This document shows, piece by piece, positions 35,301-48,079 of a stretch of 64,000 bases of DNA (its first letter is position 1; the number at the start of each line of letters is the position of its first letter). The position numbers were made by a program, and so were the translations under genes. This stretch comes from Candolleomyces eurysporus. Its lineage: Eukaryota > Basidiomycota > Agaricomycetes > Agaricales > Psathyrellaceae. The notes below the pieces were generated by a model. It was not told where the DNA came from, did no database searches, and worked only from the letters and a program-made list of their open reading frames with translations. The stretch is from the NCBI GenBank assembly GCA_027579435.1, contig JANBPK010000749.1, positions 62,001-126,000 of the forward strand, in the 5' to 3' direction.

Positions 35301-36240
35301 ACTACCCTGGTAAGTAAAGTCAAAGCATTTTTAAATGAATAATGTTAAATGTTAGCATTAGAAAAGCAATAACACTAATGGCATGCAAGAGGTTCAAAGA
35401 ACATTACAGGATGGCCAAAGATTCATCTTGCTGATGGCTAATATCATCAGATATTCACCACTGCACTTGTTTTGGTCATGCATCCCATTTGTACCCAAAT
35501 TATCAAGCATGTACAACTTGTATGCAAATAAGGCTAAAGGGGTAAAAGTTGTAACTGGCAACCTTGAATCATGGCCATCAGAACTTGCAGTTTTGCATGG
35601 CCATCAAAGTGGGGTGGAGTGTGTTGCTTTTTCACCTGATGGACAGAGGCTTGCTTCTGCATCTTGGGACAACACAGTGTGCTTGTGGGATAGCCAAACA
35701 GGGGCTGCTCTTGCAACTTTGGAAGGACATTCCAATCTAGTAAAGCATGTTGCCTTTTCACCTGATGGACANAGGCTGGCCTCNGCATCTTNNGANAACA
35801 CAGTGCACCTGTGGAACAGCCAGACAGGTGCTGCTCTTGGAACTCTGGAAGGCCATTCTGGCTTGGTGAGAAATGTTGCCTTTTCACCTGATGGACAGAG
35901 ACTGTCCTTGCAATCCTTGCAATCCCAGAGCAGAATGTATCTGTGGGAAAGTCAAACGCATACACTCTCAGCAACTTTGGACCACAGGCTTTCTGCTGTC
36001 AACTTTAAAGCATCTTTGCATTTTTACATATATTTCCAAGCTTCCCTCACTCTTTTTGGATTGTATTGTGTGCCATTTCTTGATCCTTTTGTGCAGTTAT
36101 CAGCTACCCCAATCATCTACTTTCCATCCAGTTGGGAAGTTTCTATTGTTTCCTTTAACTCAAATTTTACTTTAGCAGCAGTAGGCCTTCGCAATGGCCA
36201 AGTTTATATTCTTGACATTTCCCATTTCTCAGCTGAGTGA
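32344..36240 (+). CDS. NACHT-WD40 STAND (NLR-like) protein, complete copy
   Basis: Six exons (32344-33174, 33223-33362, 33415-33550, 33599-33688, 33741-35309, 35362-36240) join in frame to 1214 residues. The first 277 are a disordered Ser/Pro/Gly-rich lead with a basic patch (KKTAKKPFSTFKRLVRPKK). A helical region (about 277-400) follows, then NACHT: Walker A GIAGVGKST near 33900, Walker B LVFVFDALDEC near 34205, and FLTTRPE. A winged-helix and helical part leads to WD40 repeats 126 bp apart (35635, 35761, 35887) and a beta-rich tail. Known of the family: nucleotide-driven oligomerisation after ligand binding, used in fungal non-self recognition and programmed cell death. Ns at 35772-35815 lie inside a repeat that nearly matches the others, as expected when paralog reads collapse. 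The exons up to 33688 have ordinary base use; from 33741 the gene is clearly AT-rich. Confidence 0.92.
35635..36010 (+). repeat. 126-bp WD40-coding tandem repeats
   Basis: Three units start at 35635, 35761 and 35887. Each begins CCTGATGGACA, and the first two contain CTTGCAACT.TGGAA or its variant. The period of 42 codons is one WD blade. The same unit occurs at 753-1130 in the left-edge paralog. Confidence 0.85.
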
Positions 36241-37514
36241 CCTTGCTAATTTTTCATTCTATACTTTTTCAATTAGTCTTTGGATTTACTATGTACTTGT
36301 AGTTGGTGCAAGACCACTGGCTTACTATGGTTCCAATAGTGTACACATACTTGCCAGCAGCAGAAGTTATATTCCTGTTGGTGTAGTGGTTAGGCCAGCA
36401 ATTTAGCCTTCTTAGTTTCACTGTTGAATTAGAACTTCGGATTTTTGGTGTTCTCATTGATTAAAGGACATAGATATACTTTTATGTCAAGGTAAGCCCT
36501 ATAAGATGGGTAAATAATATCTATTGCCTTGACTCAATTCTTAAAAATTTTGGAAAACCTAATCATAGCAAAAAAAAAAAGGCTCAGGATAAAAGGCATA
36601 TTTGACAAAATCATATGCTGGGAAACATTCACATACCATCACTGTTGTGCCACCCTATGGCCCGCATATCCAATGTTCCCTGGCCCTTGCTATCACCTGT
36701 CTTTTTATTCTGAGTTGTTGGCAACTCTCAGCTCTGAGTCTAGCATGCAATATTTCCATAATGCCACAGTGGAAAGGAAGGTAGGTTCAACAGAATTGGT
36801 AACAACTGTCAAAGCCAACCAAAGGTGTGCAACAATAGACCAAAGCACAATTGCCACTTTCCGCTGGATAGATGAAATCATCAACTGGTGTTCTATCCTA
36901 TTGAAAACATGCAAATCTCGGTTACCCAATGGTGCTACCTGCACAACATCTCCATTGAACTGGACATAGTTCAAGTTCTTCACCCTTGTAGTGGCAGTAT
37001 CATTGCTGGAGCCTGTGGAGTTGCAAAGAATATCCAAAGGCTTGGGAATTTTGAATGCCATTTCTACAGCCTCCACATCCCTTATGCTGTCCATTACATC
37101 CATATAGTATGCAAGCTTGAGGACCAGTTGGCTGGGTAACTGTCGTGTGGAACAGACTTGTATAGCGAGTGGGATCCTTCTACCATCTTATCTATTTCTG
37201 CACAATGATATTTGAATATATTACATTTCCGCTTTGGCACTTGCCTTTTCTCCCATTGAGCTGAATTAAAAACTGAGAATGCGTTTCCAACGAAAAGGTG
37301 GTGCGGATACCAGGAGTATCACGATTCATGTGAGATTGAATACTAACAAATACAGATGACGGTTTGCTATTAGGGGAAAGTGCAAAGACAGGGGAAATAA
37401 CAATATCTGATACTAGGTGACAACAGCGAGACCGGGTCTACAAGCTAACAAAAACGCCGTTCCAAGACGACGTGCAGGGGTGTAATAGAAAGAGAATGTC
37501 CAAAGAGGAACGCC
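36241..37514. other. AT-rich gap with a tRNA-like element and one open frame
   Basis: Up to ~36330 it resembles the 3' flank of the left-edge paralog. The stretch 36373-36460 has a tRNA-like A box. A minus-strand frame of 132 codons (37103-36705) is AT-rich, has several hydrophobic stretches and no known family. The remainder is blank. Confidence 0.4.
36373..36580 (+). mobile_element. Possible tRNA-derived SINE fragment
   Basis: TCCTGTTGGTGTAGTGGTTA (36373-36392) closely resembles the 5' end and pol III A box of a Glu/Asp-type tRNA gene. The cloverleaf does not continue and a convincing B box is not seen. An A10 run ends near 36580. This fits a decayed SINE, but a chance match cannot be excluded. 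Confidence 0.3.
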
Positions 37515-38852
<1,338 letters not shown>

Positions 38853-39029
38853 CGTCGTGGAGAACGGTGAGCAAGGGGCGTTTGGCGTCGTGCACGATGG
38901 TGAGCAACGCTCCTTCCTGATGGATAACGATCACGTGTGCGATTTCTTGTTGGAGCTAGCCGTGGGCCGTTAGTTTGAGGCTTGGACAACCCGCGACCGC
39001 CTATCTCTTATCTCCCTCTCGGGAAAACT

Positions 39030-39409
39030 ATGAGTGCCAATGTAAATGCTGGGAATCCCCTTTCTTTCACTCCACCATCATCCTCAGAGCCCTTCTCGCT
39101 CTTTTGGAACTCTATGCAACGGAGATTCAGCGATTTCCGGAGGTCGGAGCCTGCCAACGATGCCGAGGAGGAGGGATCGACCTCAAGACCGCTTCAAGCT
39201 CAAAATGGAGGGTCAAGTGACGAGTTCTATAGGGCTCTTTTCGAAGACGGAGGTATTTGCTATTTTCTCTGTCGATGGTGGCATTGGTGGCATTGACTGC
39301 GAGGTTTATAGGAGATCGAGAAGGTACCCCTCGCAGTGTTTATGGGCGCGAATCTGGCGTCCATCTGACCCCAGTTACGAACGAATCTCCACTGAGCAGG
39401 GCCGGGTGA
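39030..39409 (+). CDS. Small Ser/Pro-rich hypothetical protein
   Basis: I do not recognise a family. Two exons (39030-39252, 39312-39409) are joined by a 59-bp intron with GTATTT and TTATAG ends and give about 106 residues. The stretch begins MSANVNAGNPLSFTPP and continues with an aromatic/basic patch (FSLFWNSMQRRFSDFRR). A strong GTGAGT donor overlaps the stop (39406), so a further exon is possible, which may end soon after the acceptor near 39630. It lies head to head with NUDT21, sharing a 177-bp promoter. The clean splice sites are the main support. Confidence 0.45.
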
Positions 39410-39840
39410 GTTATTCTCATTTTTTTTCTCGACGGCTCTTGGAGTCTTCTTCCCATGCTTTTATGGCATCGAGGGACCATTTTCATTTAAACTGCTACTT
39501 GCATCACCTGCTCGCGCCATCTGACCTCATTCTCTGCCAACAACTGTTCTGTTGTGCTTCTGCACGTTTGTCCGCTGAGCGTGCTCACCGAGCTCGCGAT
39601 TCGAATCTTGAATGACCCTTGTCCGACAGCACCTAGTCGCACGAGACCCCGTCCCTTTGTTTCTTGCACCTCTTCCGCTGTTCCCATATCAATCGGCAAC
39701 TAATTAAGCTTTATTCTTTCCTCCTCAGCCTCCTTCAGCCACGCTCTTATAATGCCAGTATATTGAGCGGTAGCTCCTCGGGCTTCCTCCACCCTGGACT
39801 ACCCCACACCCACTCTCAAGATACAATCCGTCAGACGACC
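39410..39840. other. Leader/promoter region of the SulP gene
   Basis: Pyrimidine-rich with no independent gene. The frame of the SulP gene is open upstream to 39664 but has no better start than 39841. Confidence 0.4.
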
Positions 39841-42800
39841 ATGGAGCTGTCCATTATGCCAGGGCCTTCTTCCTTCGCCTCAATCACGTCTCTCAGTCAG
39901 ATACAGCGTCCACCCAGACAACCCTCTTCTTCGAGTATCCGACCGAATCTGGAGACCACTCAGGAAGAAGGGAGTTTTATCTTCCCCCGTGCCCCACCAT
40001 CTCAACCTGAATCTATTCACGAGCCGGAGCCAACCTCACGCGCATCTTCTCCATCCCTTTTGACGCAGTCTACGACGTCGCTGCCTCCCTCTGAAGACTC
40101 CAAACTCGAATCTTCCATCCCATCATTACGGTCTGGTGATGTAACAGAATCACTGACGGGTTCACGATCATCGACAGAACACGGCGATTTCGGTGAAGCA
40201 ACCGACAATCTCTCACAGCCTTCAGCGCGGAAACAACGCCAAAAACCATCTGGTCTATCACTGCTACGTCCACAATCCGCCTCTTCATCATCATCTTCCA
40301 CCTCCTCTACTCAGGAGTCGGGGCAACCCCCCGTCGCTGACTCGGACGCGACACCCACCCCCACCGGCACCCCACGCCCTTTACCGAGACCGCTCGCTTC
40401 TCCCTTGGGCCGCGCTGATCTCCGCCTATCTGCTAAACATTCGTCAACGAACGTTTCTGATAACCCAGACATCAGACAAGGTCGACGAGGACCTCTTGAA
40501 GCTCAAGCTCGTACCCACGTTCATTGGCGCGATCCTAGCTACAGTCCAGAGCGCAGCGCCCTCTCCCATTCGCTTTCGCCGCCCACCCCTCCTATGCGGC
40601 ACCAGCTTTCCAGTGATGACATCACAGCTTCTGTTCCCAATGAGACTACCCCGCTGTTAATTCACTCGGCAGGCCAACGGGATACTTCACCTACTCGGAC
40701 GCATGATGCTCTCGATTCGGGCATTCCTCCTTCCTTTGTCGGCCTCGCCCCTGGTAAGGCCAATGGCTCGCTGGACGTAAGTATCACCTGGCGTGAACGA
40801 TTTCACTCATTTCAACAAAACCTCGGACCGACGTCCGTGAAGAAGACTGTGAAGCAAGTCGGCGAACGGGTCGCTCAGCTTGATCCTCTGTCCCCAGATC
40901 ATCTGAAGACGGCTCTTACCTCGATACCCGCCGTCCTCCTGGGGTGTCTGCTGAACATCCTTGATGGCGTTTCTTGTGAGTGCCGTCCGATCATTTGCGG
41001 CTCGAGTTTCTAACATCTCTTTTTTGGAAATTCAGATGGTATGATCATCTTCCCCGCAACGGGGGTCTTCTCTGGGTTAGGTCCGATGGGCGTGTCCATG
41101 TTCTTCGTCACGGCCATCGTTTCTCAACTCATCTACACCCTTGGTGGAAGCGGGTTTGCCGGTGCGAATGGCAGTATGATGATCGAAGTCGTCGTAAGTC
41201 TATTTCTAGACATAGGTCATTCATTACCCCGCGTTGCTTCGTGTGTTCTGACGTGGAACAGCCTTTCTTTCATATCCTCGCCAACAGCATCGCCAGCCAG
41301 ATCGGAGAAGAGAACCCCGAGGCTATTATTGCCACGACTCTCGTCGCTTATGCCTTCAGCTCCTTGCTTACTGGTCAGTGGGCTACCTCTGCGCTCAGAT
41401 GATCACACCGCTGACACCCTTCGCTGTCGCGGATCTCAGGACTTACGTTCCTTCTGCTCGGGAAACTGAAGCTGGGGGTCGTAGTGGGATTCTTCCCTCG
41501 GCATATCCTTGTGGGGTACGTCATGTCGGCATCACCTCGCCACTATGAAGTAACATTGCTCCTCACAGATGTATCGGCGGTGTTGGCGTCTTCCTGATTA
41601 TCACCGGGTAAGTCGTCTTTGCTTCTAATAGGGACTGGCACGGGGCTGACCATTTGACCTAGGCTTGCCGTATGTTTGCGGATACCAGATGATGACTTCA
41701 CGATGAGCTGGGAGACCATCCACCTCATGTTTGAGACCCACAACTTGATTCTATGGGCGCTTCCGTTGGCCCTTGCCATTCTTTTGAGAATTATCACGCA
41801 GAAGTATCATCATCAACTGATATTCCCTCTCTGTATGTTGCTTTTTGCTTTCGTGGATTTGAGGTCATGTTTGGGTCGACTGACATTATGTTTGACAGTT
41901 TTTATCGTCATTCCTTTGATATTTTACATCGTCGTTGCCGCTGGCAGGTTTGATCTTGGAGTTTTGCGGAAGGATGGATGGCTGTTTGATGTTGGGGTTA
42001 CAGCTGGTGAACACTGGTATCAGTTCTATTCCTACCTCGGTATGCGTGCTTTTTCTTCAAACGCCATCGTGTAGAATCTCATCGCCGATTTGCAGATTTC
42101 CGTTATGTTTGGTTCAGTGCTTTGTGGTCGACTTTGCCAACTCAATTTGCATTGTGAGTTCCTTCGTTCTACTCCTTTGGTGTTATCGAAATTAACGAAG
42201 ACGTGCAAAGGCTGTTCTTCAACATCTTGCATCCGCCTCTCAATGTTCCGGCGCTCGGTCAGTAATTATTGATGGCCGCACCAAGAGCGCACGTTGACCC
42301 TAATATCCACAGCGGTCTCACTTGACATGGACGTCGATACGGATAAAGAACTCATCGCGCATGGTTATTCGAACCTCCTATCCGGTCTCGTCGGCTCTGT
42401 GTATGTCGTTGGTGTGATTTCTTTCTATGGATATCTCTGATCTGTCGGATATCCTAGCCCCAATTACCTCGTCTATGTCAACACTCTTTTGTGGGTCCTG
42501 ATTCATCCCACCCTACCTTCAGTTGTTGATTGTGTATGTTTGCAGGTTCTATCGAGTGGGAGGGACTACGAGAATCGCTAGCTTCCTTCTTGCGGTTGCA
42601 ACGGTTGGTTTGCTCTTAATTGGAACGGGGCCTATCGCCTATCTCCGTGAGTACTGGCATACATCGAGTTGCTCAATCTGACATCTCTCTCCAGCTGTGA
42701 TGGTCGTTGGGGCGCTCATTTTCGTTCTTGGCTATGACCTGGTCAAAGAAGCGTTGTGGGACACTCGGCATAGGACAAGCACGTAAGTCTCGGATGTTAG

Positions 42801-44374
42801 TCGTGCTATATCCCACAACACTAACGAGCCTTTCAGGACCGAGTACATTACAATAGTCAGTATCATGGTTTGCATGACCGTGTGGGACTTCGTTATTGGG
42901 GTAGTATTCGGAATCATCGTTAGCTGTAAGACGATTCCCTTGGGTACTGTGAATTCCGAAGGCTCACCAAATTTGCAGGTTTCTTCTTCGTTGTTCAAAA
43001 CTCCCATCGACGCAGTATTCGCTCAATATTCACGGGAGACACCGCCATGTCTGCAGTCCGTCGTCCAAGCTTCCAGCGCGCGTACATCAGAGAAGTGGCC
43101 AGGCAGACTACGGTCATTAGGCTCCAAGGTGAGCGACACCCTCAATAATCCCAGTTCACTCATGTTCAACATCGTGGGCACAGGCTTCCTGTTTTTCGGC
43201 ACGATCACATACGTCGAAGAAGCCATCCGGGACTTGATTGACGGACCTTCTTACCAGAAGAATCCAGTTCAATTCCTGGTTCTCGATTTCGCAAACGTTG
43301 CAGGGGTGGACATGTCCTCTGCGGAAGCTCTGGTTCGGGTGGAGCGGCTTATTACCGCCAAGTGCATCACGCTGGTCTTCTCAGGATTCGAAGTCGATTC
43401 TCCCGTTGGAAAAGCGCTTGATAGTGTCGGACTACTTTCTGCCGAAAGGGTGGAGTTGTTTGCGTCTTTCAATGATGCCATGGAATGTGAGTTTTGTCTC
43501 CCCGTAAAGAAGGGACCGTGACTAATGGCGAACGGTGGCAGGGACGGAAAATGTCTATTTGCGAACATGGTATAGACAGCAGAAGCACGAGATTGCGACT
43601 GCCTTTGGTCAGTGCTTATGCCCGTTATCTCTTGCTTTTGCTTACGCTGATTGTGTTTTATAGCGGTACCTGTTCGCAGGCAGACTGACGAAGGCCGTCT
43701 ATTCATTGGATCATTTGTCGCATCTCCCAGGCGATCCCATATTCGTGAAGCTGGGGAGCGTACCATTGCTTCCGGTACGTTAGCCTTGAGCCTGCTAGCC
43801 AATGCAAATAACTGATTTTGATCAATTTCAGAGCTCGCGACGCACCAGGAGCAAGCCTTGTCATCGGAACCACTCAATACCATCATCAAGGCCTTCTCAT
43901 CGTACGGCGTTATCAATCCCCAGCAATTCGCACCAATCTCGCTTTACTTCGACCGCATACCAGTTNCCCCCCAACTATGTCCTTTGGAAGCAGGGCGATC
44001 AACCCGACGGGTTGTACATCTTGGAATCCGGGCTCGTTAGAGCCATTTATAGGTTTCAGAACCCAGCTCAGGACTTCGAGGAGTCGATGGTTGCCGGAAC
44101 TATTGCTGGTGAGCTCTCGGCCTTGGCGAACAGTCCACGGAACTGCACTGCTGTTGTGGAGCATGCTGGTGTCCTGTGGAAGCTCAGCAGTGCGAATCTG
44201 CATAAGCTGCAAATCGAGCAACCGGAGCTTGCTAGGATTTTCCTCCAGTTCGTCTTAAAAGGTGCGTTAATAAATGTGTCAGTTGATTGTTTTGGCTGTA
44301 TTAACGGATTATCTATTCCAGCCGCGCATATCGACTATGACATCCTCCTCACTGCAATTGCTTCGCGGCATTGA
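39841..44374 (+). CDS. VSB1: SulP-family transporter with STAS and cyclic-nucleotide-binding-like domains (VSB1 type)
   Basis: Twenty exons join in frame to about 1148 residues once the N at 43966 is dropped. The first exon (39841-40975) encodes a ~310-residue Ser/Pro-rich cytosolic lead, then [21 protein letters not shown], the start of the membrane core. About ten to twelve hydrophobic segments follow, including [16 protein letters not shown] and [14 protein letters not shown] domain is at 43250-43480 ([20 protein letters not shown]). The last large exon (43832-44261) has a cNMP-binding-type fold: [17 protein letters not shown] and [16 protein letters not shown]. This order is that of yeast Vsb1/YGR125w, a vacuolar membrane protein linked to basic amino-acid storage, rather than of the plasma-membrane sulfate permeases. 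The substrate here is inferred. Phases of all introns agree. Confidence 0.9.
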
Positions 44375-45050
44375 TCCCTTCTTTCTCTTCAAAATTTGTC
44401 CTCTTTATTTTGATACTAATTTATCCATTTATCTATTTAGCATATCTGACCTGCTTTTGGGATTGGGGTTCATTGTTCATTCTCGTCATCCCTCTCATTC
44501 TTCACCTCTTTAAGCTTTAAGAGCTACATGTTGTATATTCAAAAAAATGTACAAATTGAAATTTCGAGGTCACCTGCTTCTATTCTTCCGTCTCGAGGCT
44601 TCGGATGTGATTTTTGCAACCGACCCCCTTTGCGGTTATACTTACAGTTGCTTCCCCAGATATATTTTGACACAACCTCACTCATTCAACAAGCAGTATT
44701 CAATACCTGTCAGCACCCGACACAGCATCCAGCGCAGTCGGTCGTCGAGTGATGTTCTACCTGGATACCCGCAAAGTCAAACGTTTTCCTGGCATTGGAA
44801 CTAAACTACGAGAAGGATTTGGCAATAGCACCCGAAGCACCTTGTCCAAAGCATCCTCCTTTCGTGGAGTGGCCTTGCATGGCGGCACACTGCAGGAGAC
44901 TGCAGGCGGCTAAACATGTCTGCTTCCGAGCTTGGTCTACGTCGCTGCCCGACCTGAATATTCGGGTCAGTACAGGTATAAAGGCTTGATCGTTCGAGTG
45001 CAAGAGGTCAGTTAAACCTCCCTCATCGACATCAAAATACTCCACGGACG
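44375..45050. other. Promoter region of the cutinase gene
   Basis: No gene is seen. A TATA box is at 44977-44983. Confidence 0.45.
44977..44983 (+). promoter_or_regulatory. TATA box of the cutinase gene
   Basis: TATAAAG lies 74 bp before the ATG at 45051. Confidence 0.6.
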
Positions 45051-45880
45051 ATGGTCTCTAAACTCCTTGCTCCCCTTGTCTTCCTCGTATCTCTATATGC
45101 GACGGAAGTTGCTGCCGTACCTCACACAGGTACCGGCTGTGCCGCCGTTCATGTCATCGCTGGTCGTGCCTCTACTGAGCCTTCCGGTCCTGGAATTATC
45201 GGTGCACTGGTTACGCAGGTCCAACAGCAGAGCTCGCAGACAGTTTCGACGTCGAGCGTCGATTACCCAGCCACCCTTACCAACTACGCTAGTAGCTCCG
45301 CTCAGGGCACTGCTGCCACCAAAACTTTGTTGACGAACCAAGTCAATCGGTGCCCTAACCAGAAGATTGTTCTGGTCGGGTATTCGCAGGTAGGAATTTC
45401 GTTTCTGCTGAGACCAAACTGTCGGTGTGAAGCATGTCTCTTCGCGTAGGGTGCCCATATCGTTGGCGATGCAGTTGCAGGAGGTGGTGGAGGACTCCTC
45501 GGTGCCAGGACTGATCCTGTCCCTGCGAGTATCTCGAACAAAGGTCTATCTGCAGATATCCATTAGTTTACCAACAAACCTCTGACTTATTTTCCTTCTT
45601 CCTCCTTCCAGTGGTTGCGATCGTCCAAATGGGTGATCCTCGTCGTACTAAGCGGGCCCCGTACAACCTGGGCACGGCAACGGGTCTCCTTCGTGAGGGC
45701 ATGTTCCCCCGCCTCGCCTCGCAGGAGTATAGTACCACGCTCCAACCTCGAATTCAGAACTACTGCGACTTTGGCGATACCTTTTGCGACTCTGGCCTGG
45801 ACACGGCCGTCCATCTCACCTATCTGAGCAGGTACCAGACTCCTGCTGCCAACTTCATCCTCACCCAGATCGGCGGTTGA
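45051..45880 (+). CDS. Secreted cutinase/acetylxylan esterase-type hydrolase (CE5)
   Basis: Three exons (45051-45389, 45450-45543, 45612-45880) give 233 residues. A signal peptide (LLAPLVFLVSLYATEVAAV) is followed by CAAVHVIAGRASTEP and GPGIIG, typical of acetylxylan esterase/cutinase N-termini. The nucleophile serine is in VGYSQGAHIVGD, split by the first intron just after Q. MGDPRR, YCDFGDTFCDSG (with the catalytic Asp region) and AVHLTYL (His) complete the triad. Such enzymes cut cutin or deacetylate xylan outside the cell. CE5 members from basidiomycetes include both activities, so the substrate is not decided. The gene is intact. Confidence 0.93.
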
Positions 45881-46058
45881 CGTTGAAACCAAAAGTATAG
45901 CAGCAGTGGGAAAGACCGGGAGTTATGTACAATATCTCAAAATTAAGGAGACAAGAAAAGAAAGACCGTATGTACATTACCGAATGGTAGAATACCAATA
46001 GGAGTAGCAACATGGGGGAGTATTCAAGCTATAACGTCCAAGCAAAATTATAAGGCCA

Positions 46059-47502
46059 TTAACTAATGGCCGACAACCGCCCTCCTGCGGCTTTCTCAAT
46101 TCCAGTAACCATCTTCTTCACCTTTTCTTCCTTAGCTGCCTGGCGCCTATTCCTATTCGCTCGGTTATTATCCTCTTCATCATCGGCGTCACCTCCATCG
46201 ACCATGAATTCTGCGACGAATTCAGCAATCTTCTGCTCGCCAACTTCGCAAATGGCTCGGGGGCCCCAGCGCCATTCGTACATCTGGTTCGAATTTTCGT
46301 CGTCCCTAGGTGCCTGGGTAGCTCGCATGCGCTTGTTTCCACCAGGCTTGTTGGCTTCGCCTACGACTCTTCGTTCCAGATACTGTTGTCTCCACAGTAA
46401 GTGGAGGTAATTGTCGACGCTGAGACTGCGGAGCGTGGAACTAGTAGTGAAGTGCACTGGGGAACCGTTCGCCGGGAGATGTAGCTGCCTCAGGAACGAG
46501 CGCAGGTCCGCTAAGAGGTTGATTTGCCTGGTTATTTTCGCGTATGTTGGAGAATGCAAAGATGCGACGTACATTCGGGTAGAACTCGCCCGTGCACAAG
46601 AATGAGAGCGAGGATGACATAAAGTATCCCGAGAGAGCCCACTTGTTCAGTATGACTCCAAGAGATGATACTCCCATATGAACGAGGAGGACGTTCTTCG
46701 TCATCGTCCTCCGAGTCCATGTCGGAATCATCATCTGAAGGCAAATCAGCTGCTTCCTCTTCCAGAATATTCTCATCTGTCTGGGCTGCGATGTCGATCA
46801 AAGTAGAGTTGAGTGTTGATCTCAGGATGTAACTCTTCGACCCGGAGGCAGCAGCTGAGCCGCCGTTAGCGCGGAGATACCGAGTCTGGAGGTGGATAAC
46901 ATACATTTTTTTCTTCATCCCTGTAGCCTTTCGAGCTTCTGCGAGATCATCCTCTGCAGCAGCTCCCCCGCCGTCGTCTTTTTCCAATCCAGCACGTGTT
47001 GGCAGCTCTACGAGCTCCAGGCCAAACGTCTCCTTCAGCCTCTTCTGTGCTTCGGCAAAGACGCGATTGAATAGTCTGTTATATGGTGCAAGGACTAGAA
47101 AGAGTTTATCAAATTCAATATAGCAGCATTAATAGCTAGAATCAGATATCAAAGATACCTTTCTTCGTGATCTCGTCTCGCCTCAACGGTATGCGCTTTT
47201 GCTCCGTGAAAAGCGCAATTCTGACGAGGTCGTTGATTCTGCGTTCGAGTTCCTGGTTGATATAGTTGATTTTTGGACGGAACTTTGGATAACGTGCAAA
47301 CATACTGTATNCCCCGTCTNCCCCCATCGCCGTCAACGTCCATACCCCTCTCCTCATCGTCGTCGTCGTCATCATCCGAGGGTGGTGGTCGCTGAGACCG
47401 ACCGCCTCTGCCTTGGGTTCCCCTCTGGGTCTGTGTTCGCGATGGCTGGGACTGTGAGGGCTGGGGTTGCCGCTGAGAACGTGCTCCTGCTCTCGGCGCC
47501 AT
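46059..47502 (-). CDS. NSE3: MAGE-domain protein, Smc5-6 complex subunit Nse3
   Basis: Three exons (47502-47159, 47094-46573, 46510-46059) give about 438 residues. After a Gln/Arg-rich, Asp-rich lead comes the MAGE homology domain: DLVRIALFTEQKRIPLRRD, APYNRLFNRVFAEAQKRLKE, TFGLELVELP, then VHGRVLPES and DLRSFLRQL. An acidic insertion (DDDSDMDSEDDDEE) splits the domain, as in many fungal Nse3 proteins. The lead is followed by two Ns in G-runs (47311, 47320); exactly one must be dropped to keep the frame into the MAGE domain. Known role: with Nse1 and Nse4 it forms the DNA-binding and bridge part of Smc5-6, needed for repair of damaged replication forks. The C-terminal tail is basic. Confidence 0.92.
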
Positions 47503-48079
47503 TTTGTCGCTGGAGAACCAGGAAACGCGCCTGTAATGAACGTGACAGATTGGATGTGTGATCCTCACGTGTCGTATGTGTGACGCGACGCGAACGTGAC
47601 AGTTGCAGTTGATTGCTTGCACGTTTCCTGTTCCATGACGTCGACGTTCTTCGGATCGATAACCCCTCTCACATTCAGGTAGATAGATCATGGTGAGTAT
47701 GCTACCCAGGTATGACATATGACATGCTCAAGTCCGATCATACAGGCAGAGCTATGTAACTAGTCTGACAACCAAGTAATGGTTCGGAGCATCCAGAAGC
47801 CTTCAAGGGGCAATGTGGGGTGCTCCATGGTAAAGCATTCGTTCTTTCCGGGACATAATTACCCTGGGCTTAGGAAGGCCGTGGGGCCTCGTACGTTGCC
47901 CTTCTACTGAGCACGTATGAGCTTTCCATGACATCACTTTCGTCTCATCATCGAAAAGAGGAGGTCGTAGACATTCGATAGTTCAGAAGACTAAAAGAGC
48001 TCACCCTCGACACGGTGCCCCCCATCTCAACCCATACACTGTATACTGAACTCAGTGTCTACTTCATTCAACTTCACGC
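47503..48079. other. Divergent promoter region of NSE3 and the hexose transporter
   Basis: No coding or RNA feature is recognised in these 577 bp. Confidence 0.4.
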
